In this document: piece after piece, positions 25,841 through 38,009 of the stretch
Layout: every line of letters starts with the position of its first letter
Numbering within the stretch: position 1 is the stretch's first letter
Assembly (NCBI GenBank): GCA_963971535.1
Contig: OZ020593.1
Coordinates: forward strand, 13,650,598 to 13,714,597
From: Notolepis coatsorum
Lineage: Eukaryota; Chordata; Actinopteri; Aulopiformes; Paralepididae
Length of the DNA: 64,000 nt
Direction: 5' to 3'
Made by a program: the position numbers and the translations under genes
The notes under the pieces: model-generated
Database searches by the model: none
What the model saw: only the letters and a program-made list of their open reading frames with translations
Told to the model about the DNA's origin: nothing

Positions 25841-26450
25841 TCTATGAAAGATTAAACTCTGCCTACTTAACTTTAGTGAAATAATAAAATTACCCCCCCC
25901 CCCCCCAGACATAAATACTAGGTATAATCCATCATTGGCGTAAACATGGTAATTTTTTGACCTTGTGAAAACCCCTCGGCAATTGTGAGTATTCCCTTCA
26001 GTTCCCAAACCCATAATGACGGCCGGGAAATTAAGCTACTGTAGCTCCTTTTTTCTGTGTTGAAATGGTTGTGATTAAGGAATTCCAAGGACAAAAATAC
26101 AAATGAAGTAAATTACGCTGTAATATCTAAATGTGAGCGTATTGGCCGGAAAATGTATATAGTTTAATATGTGCTTTTTCACTGTAGCCTACTTACTTTT
26201 TTTGCTGTTCTTTGTCCAAGATTGCAGGCAAATGGTGGGATTGATGCAGGGTTGATTTATCTCCCCTACCGAAAAGGAGGTTAATAATAGGTGCCGTTCT
26301 ACTATATGCTTACAGCCCGATCTCGTGTTTGCAACCCGATCTCGCTTAAAATACGTAAATCGACCACAGGAAAAAAGGTGCATAATGTACATTATGTTAT
26401 AGCCATACGTAATATATTTACGTATTGTATACACATGTAATAAACTTGCA
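25840..26450. other. Unassigned
   Basis: No gene seen. CCCGATCTCG occurs twice near 26320-26345, which suggests transposon sequence of unknown type. Confidence 0.3.
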
Positions 26451-26454
26451 TTCC

Positions 26455-26530
26455 GTATGGGTGGCTTGGTCTAGTGGTGAGCGTACTTGCCCATCACGAG
26501 CATTGCTAGTTCAACTCCCGGTTGTGCTGT
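26455..26530 (+). mobile_element. tRNA-like sequence (SINE head)
   Basis: TGGTCTAGTGGTGAGCG resembles an A box and AGTTCAACTCCCGG a B box at proper spacing. The cloverleaf is not convincing, so this is more likely a SINE head than a tRNA gene. The 3' body is not recognised. Confidence 0.4.
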
Positions 26531-27239
26531 TTTCTGATGAGACCATGTTGGTGTTTGATATTTCTCAACTTGACAATGATTTGACTGTCTCCTGACCCCA
26601 ACATTACATAGTGAAACTAATTAGCTTCTGAATATGTTAGCATTAGCTAAGTTAGTTCTTGTTCGCGTTATTATGGTATCATATGCATCTGAATATCACA
26701 TGGAGTCTATAGAAATCAACCATGCCACAAACATGTCATGCTAGCTTGTGCCTAAATTGTGCTCAAAAGGTTAGCAATATTTATCAACAAATGGGTAATG
26801 TCATATATAGCTAACATTAGCCATTTTCAAAGGGGTTCCTTGATGTCTCAGCTCAATATATCAGAATGAAATCAAGCTAGTTTGAACCACATTAGTCTCA
26901 TCATTACTTAGTTTAACTTTTTATAGTTTAGGGTTAGAATCATGCAGTTAGTAAGGTCCCCCAAATTAGCTTGGAACAGGGTAAATCTGCATGTAGCTAT
27001 GATGCCCCTAGCTCATAGAATGAACTCCAACATTCCTTAAAGCTTAAAGCGAGTTTAAAACCTTGATCTCCAATCTTTGACAATCAAGTTGTACATATTT
27101 GTATTGATTTGTTATCCTTGCTCTTTACCTTGTCTTGTTGTCTCTTTGTTATGATTTGATATGCTTTCCCCCCTTATGTCTGTACTGTATTCACTCAACG
27201 ATGAAATGAGTTTGGTAAAAATATGAACTGCATGGTTTG
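26531..27239. other. Unassigned AT-rich sequence
   Basis: No frame, repeat or family recognised in about 700 bases. Confidence 0.3.
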
Positions 27240-27490
27240 TCCGTATAGAATAGAATATAAATCATTTATTTATCCCGAGGGAAATTCAGCACTACAGATC
27301 ACTCACAGTAAACATTAAACATTTAGGTAGTCAATAAGACTAAAATAAGAATAAGAGTATAATAATATAAAAAATAAATAAGAATAAAAATAAGAATAAA
27401 GAATAAAATATTCTCCGGGATATGCATTCTGGTATGTATATATATTCTAAAGTCTTAAATATAAACTATACAGTCAAGAATATACAGAAA
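27240..27490 (-). mobile_element. LINE 3' end with TAGAA tail
   Basis: Plus-strand TAGAATAGAATA, then TTATCCCGAGGGAAATTC, the inverse of the 590-690 family. It is followed by AATAAGAAT repeats and unassigned sequence. Confidence 0.5.
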
Positions 27491-27769
27491 CATGTTTAAG
27501 TGTCCAGGAAGATTATGCCAGACTGTACTGCCACCCTATAACCTACTGTATAACCCACAATAACCTATTGTGATATCTATGACAATCACAGTTTCATACA
27601 ACTTAACACCTGGAAACAGAGTAGGCAGAGAACTGTGGTTTGTCTGAGTACAATGAAATTAAGGGTGATTTTCTGAAACACCAATATAGCCAATAGTGTG
27701 TCGCACAACCAGGAACATGAAGATGACCTGGAACCAACTGGAGAGACAGATGCTTGGAGATCACTTGTT

Positions 27770-28290
27770 TGTTTGATTGATTGATTGATTGATTGAAAAC
27801 TTTATTAACAGATTGCAGAATGGGTTTAATACAGTACAGTACAGCTCAATACACACAATTGTTAAGGGGATGCAGACCAGAGAAAGACTTTCGTCTTGTT
27901 TACATCAGGGTCCCCCATTTCAATTCATCAGGACATATATGACATACATGACATACAGATAGACAGTACTGCTACATCTATACATTTATGACATACCAGA
28001 TTTGCAAATACAGTACTGTTTGTGATACAAAAAGAGTCCAGAAAAGGGAGTATATACATTTGACGTAAAAACTGTACATTGGAGGAGGTTGGGTGGGGTT
28101 GTGTGGGGGGGGTTGGGGGGGGAAACACTGTACGACTGTACATATTGACAACCATACTGGGTAATTTACATTGGAGGGGGTTGGGGGGGGGGACACTGTA
28201 AATACAAGCAAAACTGTACATTGGGGGGGGGGGGGGGGGGGGAGACGGCCTATGCCCCAGAAGGGGTAAAGTAAGTACAACCATACCACT
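27770..28290 (-). mobile_element. TCAA-tailed LINE, 3' UTR copy
   Basis: (TTGA)n, AAAACTTTATTAACAGATTG, then CATCAGGGTCCCCCATTT and several GGAGGGGGTTGGGGGG repeats. It is homologous to the 3' UTR of 48786-51840 and is 5'-truncated before the coding region. Confidence 0.65.
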
Positions 28291-28384
28291 CCAAAGTGAG
28301 TATGAGATTATGAAAGGGAAAACTCATAGGAACAGTGACTGATGGTATCGTATGTCCAGCCTAATACTCTTCCACGTAGTACCA

Positions 28385-29010
28385 TTAGAATGGAGTAGAA
28401 TAGAATAGAAATACTTTTATTATCCCGTGGGAAAATTGACACTGCAAATCGCTCAACATTTAAACATTTAGACAGAACACGTCACGAATAAGAATGATAA
28501 AACAGTCAAATCAAGTTGCCTAAGATAAGAGTAGAGTAAAATAGAATACAAATGGAATAAAACATACAGTAAATAAATACAGTAAAAATATACTGAGGTC
28601 TACAGTAGGTGTAATATTGCACAGTGCTGTTTCAAACTAAGTCCAGGAAGATGGTAACTGCCACTCTGTGCTCAGTGATGCAGTGAGGCACAGTGATGCA
28701 TTGTATAGTCTGATGGCTGTTGGAATGAAGGACTTCCTGTGCCGTTCAATGCTGCATTTGGTTGGGTAGTGTGAGCCTGGCACTGAACCTGCTCCTCCTG
28801 TCAGCCAAGTCTGTGTATAGTGGGTGGGAGGGGTCTGTGTGTAGTGGGTGGGAGGGGTTTTCCCTGATGGCCTGGAGCTTAGCAAGGCTCCTCCTCTCCG
28901 CCACCCTCGCTAGGGAGTCCAGCTCCACCCCAACCACGCTACTGGCCTTCCTGACCAGCTTATCCAGCCTGTTTGTGTCCCCTGCTCTCAGTCCGCTGCC
29001 CCATTCCAGT
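28385..29010 (-). mobile_element. LINE 3' coding end and UTR
   Basis: Minus-strand frames read GVELDSLARVAERRSLAKLQ, DPSHPLHT-like repeats (NPSHPLHTDPSHPLYTDL), ADRRSRFSARLTLP, then RHKSFIPTAIRLYN-type residues after a frameshift near 28750. This is the C terminus of an L2/CR1-group RT protein. The tail is TTTATTATCCCGTGGG and TAGAA pentamers on the plus strand. The 17-mer TGTATAGTGGGTGGGAG is tandemly duplicated within. Confidence 0.6.
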
Positions 29011-29089
29011 CACTAGTTCAAGTCCAAGCTCTTTATTTGTGAAATACACAACAATACAGGCAGGTAATGACATCTTTGTGTTTCGAGCT

Positions 29090-29252
<163 letters not shown>

Positions 29253-29259
29253 CAAGAGT

Positions 29260-29625
29260 TTTTAATAGGGCTAAACAAAACATAGCTTTTTCTTTGCCAG
29301 AGCAACCCCTTTGGGCAGTCCTTTGTGCCAGTAGCTGTCAAGCTCCACAACCAGGCAGGGCCAGGATGGCTAACTGCCACGACGGGCTAACTGCCACGAC
29401 GGGCTAACTGCCACGGACTAGAGGATCTGATATGTTGACTATAACAACCTGAAATACACTTTTGTTTTTTTCTCCTTCACCACTTTTTAGCTCTATTTAT
29501 CTCAATTTTTTTGCTCTATTTATTATGTCTGTTTTTAACAATTGCTGTTGATGCTGTGATGGACACCTGAATCTCCCTACGGGGATAAATAAAGGTTTTC
29601 AATCAATCAATCAATTAATTGAGCC
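29260..29625 (+). mobile_element. LINE 3' end with CAAT tail
   Basis: CTGAATCTCCCTACGGGGAT, then AAATAAAGG, then (CAAT)n. It contains three tandem copies of GGCTAACTGCCACGAC at 29366-29415. The 29626-29880 stretch is unassigned. Confidence 0.45.
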
Positions 29626-29885
29626 TTTAGAGAAGCCATGATCTGAGGCCTCATCACATACATTGAGGAGAATGTGGAGATACGTGCCCGGGTAAAGGAA
29701 ATATGGTCCTCCTATCCATTCATCTTCCTGCTCCCAGGGTATAATCCAGGTCAGGAAGCCGCCCGTGACAATCGCTCATCTTGTAATGGCTACGCCTGGC
29801 TCTCCTGTCTCCTCATTCCTGGATCCCCATGTTTTACCAGCTGCTAGGGCTGGGCGATGAATAGAATTAAGTCAATTCATGTTTT

Positions 29886-30371
<486 letters not shown>

Positions 30372-30432
30372 CAGTGTTGTAATAGTCGAGTCCTGGACTG
30401 ATTTTCAGGACTCTTGACTCGACTTTGTGTTT
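30372..30432. mobile_element. End fragment of the GAGTC hAT-like MITE
   Basis: CAGTGTTGTAATAGTCGAGT, then CTGGACTGATTTTCAGGACT, matching the inverse right end of 23229-23687. Its interior is lost. Confidence 0.6.
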
Positions 30433-30599
30433 GAGTTTGTGTTTACTTTTTCCCTTCTTCCACTGAGAGGTTTTGTTTTGTTAGTTTTTGTTCCTTGTTC
30501 TGTTTATTTAGTTTTATGTCATTAAAACCCTTGGACTTGCTGCCGTCTCCACTTGTCTGCATTTGGGTCCTACGTATTACGTACACCACCCCTGTGACA
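30433..30599 (+). mobile_element. LTR 3' end fragment
   Basis: CATTAAAACCCTTGGACTTG, then TCTGCATTTGGGTCCTAC, ending CCTGTGACA. This arrangement is common at the 3' ends of fish gypsy-type LTRs. The 5' part is not recognisable. Sequence 30600-30950 is unassigned and contains a loose duplication (GTGTCTAAGTGTTATG at 30760 and 30858). Confidence 0.4.
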
Positions 30600-30951
30600 T
30601 TTATAATAAACCAGATCATTAAATTTCATAACATGGGACTTGGGAATTTCATAAACAGTCAATTTGATCGATTATAGTAATCAGCCTTATTAATGTTACG
30701 AGTGGCCCGCTTTTGCAGTAGAGACTATTGGATTTACAGTCTTTTGTGGCGTGGAAGCCAAGTGTCTAAGTGTTATGGCATAGTAACGGTCTTTACAGCG
30801 AGAGCTCAGAAACTGTACAGACTCTTAAGACGTGGCGGGACAGCATGGAGCTGGACAGTGTCTAAGTGTTATGACATAATAAAGGCCTTTACAGCAAGCG
30901 GCTAGCTGTTTATGTAACAGGCAACACTGCTGTGTAGAGGACACCATTTAT

Positions 30952-31233
30952 CCACCATTCTGTGTCAACAGCCAGCCGGTTAGGACTTTGTGAGCCATTT
31001 ATCCGCCATTCTGTGTCAACGGCCTGCAGGTTTGGACTTTGTGAGCTATTTATCCGCCATTTTGTGTCAACAGCCGGTCGGTTTGGACTTTGTGAGCCGT
31101 TTATCCGCCATTCTGTGTCAACAGCCTGCAGGTTTGGACTTTGTGAGCTATTTATCCGCCATTCTGTGTCAACAGCCTGCAGGTTTGGACTTTGTGAGCC
31201 GTTTATCCGCCATTCTGTGTCAACAGCCAGCTG
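30952..31233. repeat. 51-bp minisatellite, about 5.5 copies
   Basis: Unit TTTATCCGCCATTCTGTGTC...TTGGACTTTGTGAGC. Because 51 is a multiple of three, all frames stay open; I see no reason to think it is translated. Confidence 0.9.
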
Positions 31234-31329
31234 TTGATGGTGGTCAAATGATTGACCACCGTTGTAGCCAAGGAGTGTCTGCTCCGAAAACGATCCCAGA
31301 CGAGCGCTGATTGCAAGAGAAATCGGGCA

Positions 31330-31769
31330 GAAGAAGAAAACACGCTCTTTGTTTTGACTCGTGCGTCTGAATGAATGGAAGTGGAAGTTACAAAAACCAT
31401 TTTCCGTGGATTTTTATAAACTTTGGACCTGTACTACATAAGTCTTCAGGCTATGGAACCGTTATGTTTTCGAGCTACTACCTCTCTCAGCTGGAACTTA
31501 AAAACAGGCATCTGGCAACCACTACAACAGAAATGTGAGTACACAAAACGTTTACTTCAGTGTTCAAACCTCTGTTACTCTATTTCATTAGCACTCAAAG
31601 AGATTTTTCTTAATTGTGTACGGATCTTCAGAATGTTACCTTTCAAAAGAGACCAGACTCATGCATGTGCTATAAGTATAAAGTATAATAAATCGCAAAT
31701 GACTTTGGGTATATGCAATCGTCAAAAACTAAACTAAAAGAAATAGCCCCATTTTTGTCCGTTAAGAGG
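31330..31769 (+). mobile_element. Dispersed element with piggyBac-like end
   Basis: Ends GTCCGTTAAGAGG next to TTAA (31770-31773). Its interior (CCTTTCAAAAGAGACCAGAC, AAAGTATAATAAATCGCA) is shared with the inverse copy at 44305-45240, which ends CCCCTTAACAG next to TTAA at 44301-44304. No transposase is visible. The left border is uncertain. Confidence 0.45.
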
Positions 31770-31892
31770 TTAACCTTTTGTAGTGTGGTAGTGAAAGGGT
31801 TAACCTTATGTAGTGTGGTAGTGAAAGGGTTAACCTGCTGTAGTGTGGTAGTGAAAGGTTAACCTGCTGTAGTGTGGTAGTGAAAGGGTTAA
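31770..31892. repeat. GTAGTGTGGTAGTGAAAGGG minisatellite
   Basis: Four copies of a unit of about 33 bp ending GGGTTAACC. It is the same family as 19600-19700. A further unit resumes at 32688 beyond an inserted element. Confidence 0.85.
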
Positions 31893-32687
31893 CCCCTTAA
31901 GCCTGATCGTCCCGGTGACGCCATCATGAAATCGTTGTAGTCCTAAGAAAGAGGAGACCCACGACTTTCGATGGACGTCGACATTTCATAAAACTACACT
32001 ACCCAGATCACACCAGCCGCTGTCAAAGCTGGAGCCGGCTGGTGTGAAAAAAAATATCGCTGTGATTTTCGTGATTACATCTCACATCTTTCTGTGAACG
32101 TCTAGACATTTTTTGGGGGAAATGGCAGAGCTATGGACAACACACAAAAGTAACTGTAATTACAGTAGATTTCATTCACGGTCTTTGCTGCCCTGTAACG
32201 GTGGTACTAAATCCAGATTTAACTCTGCCATTGGAAAGAGGAGATTTGGCCCGATACATAGATGTATGATGTGGCCATAATAAGGTCAAATAGGCCTGAT
32301 ATTCTATATTCATATTTCAAATTGCATGTGTCCGGATGGCAAAAAAAAAAAAAAAAAAAAAAATTAAATCAACTGCCCTTTATTCATTTGCTTAGATGTA
32401 TGCTTTAGATAGTATACTTGATCTCAAGAAGGTGCTGAATAAGCTCAGTGACTATTTTTATTCACCGTCAAAGTAATAATAATAATATAATAATTTATAT
32501 TCTCCTTTGGTTCATTACAATTTACTCAAGCATAACAGACACAATATTTCTGACACTGGGAATACATTCCCTGAGGTCCATATATGTCCCTCGATACCAA
32601 GAACATGCAAATGGACCTAGCAGAATTACCCATTTACTTTTACTTTTAGGGGAACTTTCAGAAAATATGCCTATAGGGCTTAAGAGG
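31893..32687. mobile_element. piggyBac-like MITE inserted in the minisatellite
   Basis: Starts CCCCTTAAGCCTGATCG after TTAA (31889-31892) and ends GGGCTTAAGAGG before TTCA (32688-32691), a decayed TTAA. The termini are inverted. The interior holds a poly-A run near 32341 and no coding frame. Confidence 0.6.
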
Positions 32688-33002
32688 TTCACCCTTTGAA
32701 GTGTGGTAGTGAAAGGGTTAATGGTGTGTAGGAGTGGCATTTAACAATGTAACTGCTACCTTTCATCATGTGGCTGTTGTATTCTGTTTCTCCTTTTGTG
32801 TCTCCCACTCCCTTTCTCGTCAAATTTCGATTTGACCTTTGTTGTTTTTATATAGTTCTTATATAGATTCTGTTTATTTTATTGTCACAGCTTTTTAAAA
32901 TGTACATACATTCAGAAAAAACGTGAGATGCTGGTTTTTCCCGGCTCCTCAACCGTAGTAGATTTGTAGACAACAATATACAACGATCTATACAATACAA
33001 GG

Positions 33003-33454
33003 TAGGGCTGTCCCCGACTAAGGATTTGGATGGTCGACTATGATTGGCCAAAATTTGCCGTTAGTCGACTATTGGTCAAAAAAAATATATATAATATTTA
33101 AAATATGTTTTTTAAATTTAAATTTTATTTTTATTTTGTATCATTCCATTTGGGCTGTGGGGGGTGCTTAATGTCTGAAGGAGTCGACTGAAGGCTTCTT
33201 GTCCTCTGCAAAAGCATGCAATTGGTCCACTGATGGATACATCTTGATATTTGTCTAGTCTAGTGTGTTCATTAGACGGGTGAAATCCTCTTTCAGTGCC
33301 TCTGTGCCTGTTTTCGTAGGCAGTTAGCCCCTGGTATGCGTGCCAAACTTTTCTTTTGATATATATATTTTTTTATTCGACTAAGAGGTTGGCTAGTCGA
33401 CTACGGCTCCTTTCGACCGATTAGTCGACTAATCGACTAATAGGGTCAGCCCTA
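33003..33454 (+). mobile_element. hAT-like MITE with TAGTCGACTA repeats, copy 1
   Basis: Termini TAGGGCTGTCCC and GGGTCAGCCCTA; both subterminal regions carry repeated GTCGACTA. The interior contains no long frame. A copy in opposite orientation lies 500 bases downstream. Confidence 0.75.
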
Positions 33455-33499
33455 CAATGATCTATATACAATCTATACAATACAAGATGTATGTATTTT

Positions 33500-33968
33500 A
33501 CAAGGTCTTATTCTACAATGTAAATACTGTAGCGGCAGTGTGTGTGTGTGTAATAAGTCACACAGTGCTTGTGTGTGTGTATCCTCATGTGATCGTTTAG
33601 AGAGTCTATCCATCAGTAATCTGTTTGCCCGGTGGAGGTATATAGCTGTTCAGTGTTGTTTTGGATGTTTTGGATGTGGACCTGAGACTCTGCCAGATGG
33701 CGTGAGCTCAAACAGTGTGTGGTTCGGGGTGGCTGGGGGGGTCTTTCAGGATCCTGGGGGGGCCTTGCCGACGCACCGCTCGGTGAATATACTGTCTATG
33801 GTGGGTAGTTTGCATCCGCAAATCTTTTCAGGCGTTCGCACTATACTCTCTCCAGCGCTCGGGGGTTGTTCTGGTTGGCGTTTCCAAAAACATGCTGTGG
33901 TGGTGCATCCCGTCAGTATGCTCTCCTCCGTGGTGCCTCTGTGTAGAAGGCCCTCAGGATGTGTGGCC
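33500..33968 (-). pseudogene. LINE fragment between two inverted MITEs
   Basis: The plus strand reads GTCAGTATGCTCTCCTCCGT, GGTGCCTCTGTGTAGAAGG, the antisense of the L2/Rex1-type RT C-terminal region. No intact frame. Confidence 0.5.
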
Positions 33969-33970
33969 CC

Positions 33971-34506
33971 TAGGGCTGACCCCTATTAGTCGGCGAATCG
34001 GTCGAAAGGAGCCGTAGTCGACCAGCCAACCTCTTAATCGAATACAAACAAATATATATATATATAGTTATAATTTTTTATTTTATTATAATTTTTTTTA
34101 TCATTCTTTCCAAAAGAAAAGAGGCCTAGAAGCGTGGCTAACGCTAATGGCACGCATACCAGAGGCTAACTGCCTACGAAAACTGGCACAGAGGCACTGA
34201 AAGAGGATTTCACCCGTCTAATGAACACACTAGACTAGACAAATATCAAGATGTATCCATCAGTGGACCAATTGCATGCTTTTGCAGAGGACAAGAAGCC
34301 TTCAGTCGACTCCTTCAGACATTAATAAGCACCCCCCACAGCCCAAATGGAATGATAAAAAAAAATTATAATAAAATTTAAACATTTTATTTTAAAAATA
34401 TTATACTTTTTTTTTTTTTTTTTTTTTTAGTCGACCAATAGTCGACTAACGGCAAATTTTGGCCAATAATATTCGACCATCCAAATCCTTAGTCGTGGAC
34501 AGCCCA
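33971..34506 (-). mobile_element. hAT-like MITE with TAGTCGACTA repeats, copy 2
   Basis: The same element as copy 1, inverted. An 8-bp target duplication with one mismatch flanks it (GTGGCCCC 33963-33970, CTGGCCCC 34507-34514). An extra poly-T tract lies near 34410. Confidence 0.8.
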
Positions 34507-34514
34507 CTGGCCCC

Positions 34515-35045
34515 ATATAATTAGATAGGCTATTCCCTACCAAGTTAGGGAATACACATGGGAGACACATGACACTGGTGGTCATGTGACTCCGGAATCC
34601 ACCATGTCATTGTGTATTTGGTCTGTGTGTCTTTAGGTTATTGTATAAACTCAATAAATATGAATTGCACAATATATCTCACTTTCTTTCATCTCATTTG
34701 ATGTTGGCATTGGTTTATTCTCCCTTTGGTTCATTTATCCCATGGTCACGTATAATAACCATCTTGAGATGACAGTACAACCTCAGGTGACAGGTGGTGC
34801 GCAGAATGTCCCCCAGACCCCCCCCCCCCCCCCCCCCCGCTTAAAGTGTCCTCCCCAAGGTTGAAACCAAACCTACACCCTTGGACGGACACGCTTGTCT
34901 TAAAGACGTGTTAAGTATAAATGTATTCACCACGGGGTAAGATGTGTTTAACGGAGCCGCGTGGATGACATCTGGCAGAGCCGGAGTGCTGAGATCTCCG
35001 CCCCTTGAAAACACAATACATTCTGTTACACACACTGACACGCGC
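34515..35045. other. Unassigned, with C run
   Basis: No gene recognised. Poly-C near 34818-34838. A TATAAACTCAATAAATATGA stretch near 34645 could be an LTR end but has no partner. Confidence 0.3.
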
Positions 35046-35049
35046 CGTT

Positions 35050-35300
35050 GTCAAATACGATAAGATAAGATATTCCTTTATTGATCCCCTTGGGGAAATG
35101 CAGGCGGGGCGGCATAATGTAGCGGCGCGGGGGTATCCCGTCGTCCTCCTCCCCTCCAAGGGCAGCCGGGGAGCAGACACGGGTTGTGGCGTAAGGGCCG
35201 CGCCCGGGGACCAATCCAAGTGGCATATATAAGCATATAACGCGCTAACAAAGAGACAACAAGACGAGGCAAAGAGCGAGGGTAACAAATCAATCGAAAC
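35050..35300 (-). mobile_element. Rex-type LINE 3' end
   Basis: GATAAGATAAGATATTCC, then TTTATTGATCCCCTTGGGG on the plus strand. It differs further in (35100-35230) from other copies, with GC-rich sequence. From 35310 to 35495 nothing is recognised. Confidence 0.5.
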
Positions 35301-35499
35301 ACGTACAATTTGAGTGACAGAGGCTGGAGATCAATGTTTTAATAAATTCTGCAACAACAGAGGGGAGAATCTCAAGCAACCTGGTAACATTCGGCGGCAT
35401 GCGTCCGTGGCACGGCGTCGTCGGTCGGCTTAGCGCTGTATCTTTGCAGATCAACCAATACACACTGTTACCTTAAACTAACAATAACAATAACACTTA

Positions 35500-35815
35500 A
35501 TGGTGGAATGAACTGCCCACCCCAGTTAGGACAGCCGAAACCCGTCCAATCTTTCGCCGTCGACTAAAGACGCACTTCTTGAACCATTATCTGGATTTTT
35601 TATTTTTATTTTTTTAATTCAAATCTAACCCTAACTAACCTTACTGTCATGCACTTGTCCTAATAAACTAACCTACACTGTAGCACTCAACACTTTGATG
35701 AACATTGTTACTCAGCTGATAGAGTTGTGCCCTTCCTTCCTGATGACTTATAGTCGTTCAGAACTTGTAAGTCGCTTTGGATAAAAGCGTTCAGCTAAAT
35801 GACTAAATGTAAATG
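35500..35815 (+). mobile_element. LINE C-terminal codons and 3' tail
   Basis: The start corresponds to WNELP-type residues and RRLKTHFLNHYL. It ends with the common fish tail AAGTCGCTTTGGATAAAAGC and AAATGTAAATGTAAA. Confidence 0.55.
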
Positions 35816-35839
35816 TAAACCCTCACCTTAACCACACTG

Positions 35840-36096
35840 TTGCCCTTATTTATGTATTCTGCTATTACCCTGTCCATTCCGCTTATTGCTTATTCCCAGA
35901 GGAAGAGTGCTGCAGAGTGCTTCCGCGTTTTCCCTGATTGGCTGCGACACGCCCCGCGGCAGGCGCGGCAGCTTGCGGCAGAGCTTGGGCATTATGTAGC
36001 CGTAATCCCCTAATGATTTTCATTCAATGCTTAGCTCAACTGGCAGTGCTGCGGTCCTGTGGTCCTGCGGTCCGTTGGTGACAAGTTTGAATCCCT

Positions 36097-36130
<34 letters not shown>

Positions 36131-36530
36131 GTGCGTTTAGGCATGTTAACTTAAGGTTAAGGTTAAGGTTAGGCATTGTTTCGGAGTTGGTTAAGGTTAG
36201 AAGGGTTAAGTTTAGGCGCTGTTAAGGAGCTGGTTAAGGTTAGAGTTTGTCTTAGAGAATGGCAATAGACAGCCTATTTCCGCGCTGCAGCTCTCTCGCG
36301 CTGCCGTGGTCACATGGGCGTCATGGCCAATCAGAGAAAACGCGGAAGCACGCGACGCACTCTTCCGCTGGGAATAAGCTACACGCGTCCATACCTGTAC
36401 CCCCCCCCCCCCCATGCTTCTAAGACGGCCGATTTTCCCCAACAGGATCAATAGAGGAATATCTTATCCTATCTTATCTTATCTTATCTTATCTTATTGT
36501 ATCTTATCTTATCTTATCTATATCTTATCT
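35840..36530 (+). mobile_element. Rex-type LINE 3' end split by another element
   Basis: The left part, TATTCTGCTATTACCCTG, and the right part, CCATGCTTCTAAGACGG, CCCCAACAGGATCAATAGAG, (TATCT)n, together match 6040-6160. The element at 35878-36386 separates them. Confidence 0.6.
35878..36386. mobile_element. TIR element carrying a tRNA-like core
   Basis: About 55-bp inverted termini (GCTTATTCCCAG, GGAAGAGTGC, GCTTCCGCGTTTTC), arms 35888-35943 and 36325-36380. GTCCAT lies on both sides (35872-35877, 36387-36392). Inside, TTAGCTCAACTGGCAGTG and AGTTTGAATCCC resemble A and B boxes, followed by more than 30 T residues, a pol III stop. Family unknown. Confidence 0.6.
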
Positions 36531-36940
36531 TCCACTAGTCACTATGGCCGGTACTGTACTTCTATCAAGGAACCTGTAACGTGGTACAGTTTGGCATCAT
36601 TTACTGGACCCACGTGTTGCTTGTCGCCGTACTCCAGTAGGATGTCGCCTGGTATTTCTGAGCTGCCCCTGGATATAGTCTGCTCTGCAAAATCCTTATG
36701 TCAGTCTTTGTCTGCTTGCCTACTCAGAATCTATTTAACATAATCTCCATCGTCTCCTGTGGTTAGTTTTCAAGGAGATTACTTCTTCCAGAGAGAGAGG
36801 AGGATCAGTTGCATGTAACGTTGCCGCATTTTCACGTCTTGGCGGATTGAACACAAAACCTCCAAGAGGTGTTTTTTTTTTTTTTTCGAAGGATGTCTCT
36901 CAGATAGAACGCATGCAACTCCACTAAGTGGGAGATTGTT
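36531..36940. other. Unassigned
   Basis: No gene recognised; poly-T near 36872. Confidence 0.25.
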
Positions 36941-36944
36941 TAAG

Positions 36945-37040
36945 TCAAGTCAAGTGTTTCTTTAATAATAATCCCCTTCGAGACATGCAAGTGTCGTAGC
37001 AGCATGGGAGGGGGGTGGGGTACAGGTGAGGTAGGTACAT
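36945..37040 (-). mobile_element. Rex-type LINE 3' end, degenerate
   Basis: GTCAAGTCAAGTGTTTCTTT, then AATCCCCTTCGAGACATGCA and GTAGCAGCATGG, a diverged version of the 2993 family. Confidence 0.4.
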
Positions 37041-37061
37041 AGATAATGGATTAATAATAGA

Positions 37062-37420
37062 GACAGTGGCTCAGAAGTCGTCGTAGAGCAGTCGTCTGGT
37101 AATCCAGAGGTTCCCCTGTTCGATTCCCTACAGCATATCTGATTGCTCATCACCTCATTGCTGGATTGGACCTCTGGACCTTGTCATACTCGCTCTGGCT
37201 CAATTCATTAGTATCTATTGGTCAGTTGAAATAATAGCAAACCACTTCACCACATTCTGCAGTTGTCTTAAATTATTTCAAATGTTTAATTGATTGACTT
37301 TCTGTCTCTATATATTGTTTTACCTTTTGTATTTATTACATTTTGTATTTCGGCATTGCAAATGAGACCTTGCTCTCTCAATGATCCTTTGAGATTAAAT
37401 AAAAATTTTATTTGACTAAA
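37062..37420 (+). mobile_element. tRNA-derived SINE
   Basis: The head CGTAGAGCAGTCGTCTGG and B box TGTTCGATTCCC near 37118, followed by a body and an L2-type tail (TCTCAATGATCC, TTGAGATTAAATAAA) near 37375-37400. Confidence 0.5.
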
Positions 37421-37764
37421 CTGATTTAATCAATTATCACACGGTGCAGGTTCTAATATCTCTAGCTTTGTCTCCAAGTGAGATTAGATTATTACTGAAG
37501 GGTAACTGAAAAGCTGAGTGAATGTCCCTTGATGATTGAAGCTGCATGTGTTCGGGCTCGTTGGTATTGCCTGCATGGCAAATTCCAGGCCTTTGTGCTC
37601 TTTGGTTAATGTCCAACATTGTGATTTTGGTGTGGAGTGTGTCCTCATTTCATAGTTCTCTTCTCCTGAATTATTTTAAAAAATATATATATTTCTGGGT
37701 GCTATAGAAGAAGAAGAAGATCATTTTATTGTCAATATGTACACAAGACAATTTAAATGAGTAT

Positions 37765-37995
37765 TTCCGCATATCCCTCCTAGTTACACACACACAGTCC
37801 TCATATCCCTCCTAGTTACACATACACACAGTCCTCATATCCCTCCTAGTTACACACAGTCCTCATATCCCTTCTAGTTACACATACACACAGTCCTCAT
37901 ATCCCTCCTAGTTACACATACACACAGTCCTCATATCCCTCCTAGTTACACACACACACAGTCCTCATATCCCTCCTAGTTACACACAGTCCTCC
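37765..37995. repeat. Minisatellite of about 30-36 bp
   Basis: Unit AGTCCTCATATCCCTCCTAG plus TTACACAC(AC)n, about seven copies with length variation in the AC part. Confidence 0.9.
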
Positions 37996-38009
37996 ACACA
38001 TCAGAGAGG

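Noticed and set aside
26455-26530. Genuine tRNA gene, also at 2634, 16320, 25170, 35878, 37062 and 38010
   Set aside because: Only A/B-box-like motifs are present; flanking SINE bodies or poor cloverleaf pairing argue for tRNA-derived repeats.
36145-36245. Interstitial telomere repeat (TTAAGG, GGTTAAGGTTAG)
   Set aside because: The motif is TTAAGG/GGTTAAG and irregular, not TTAGGG arrays.
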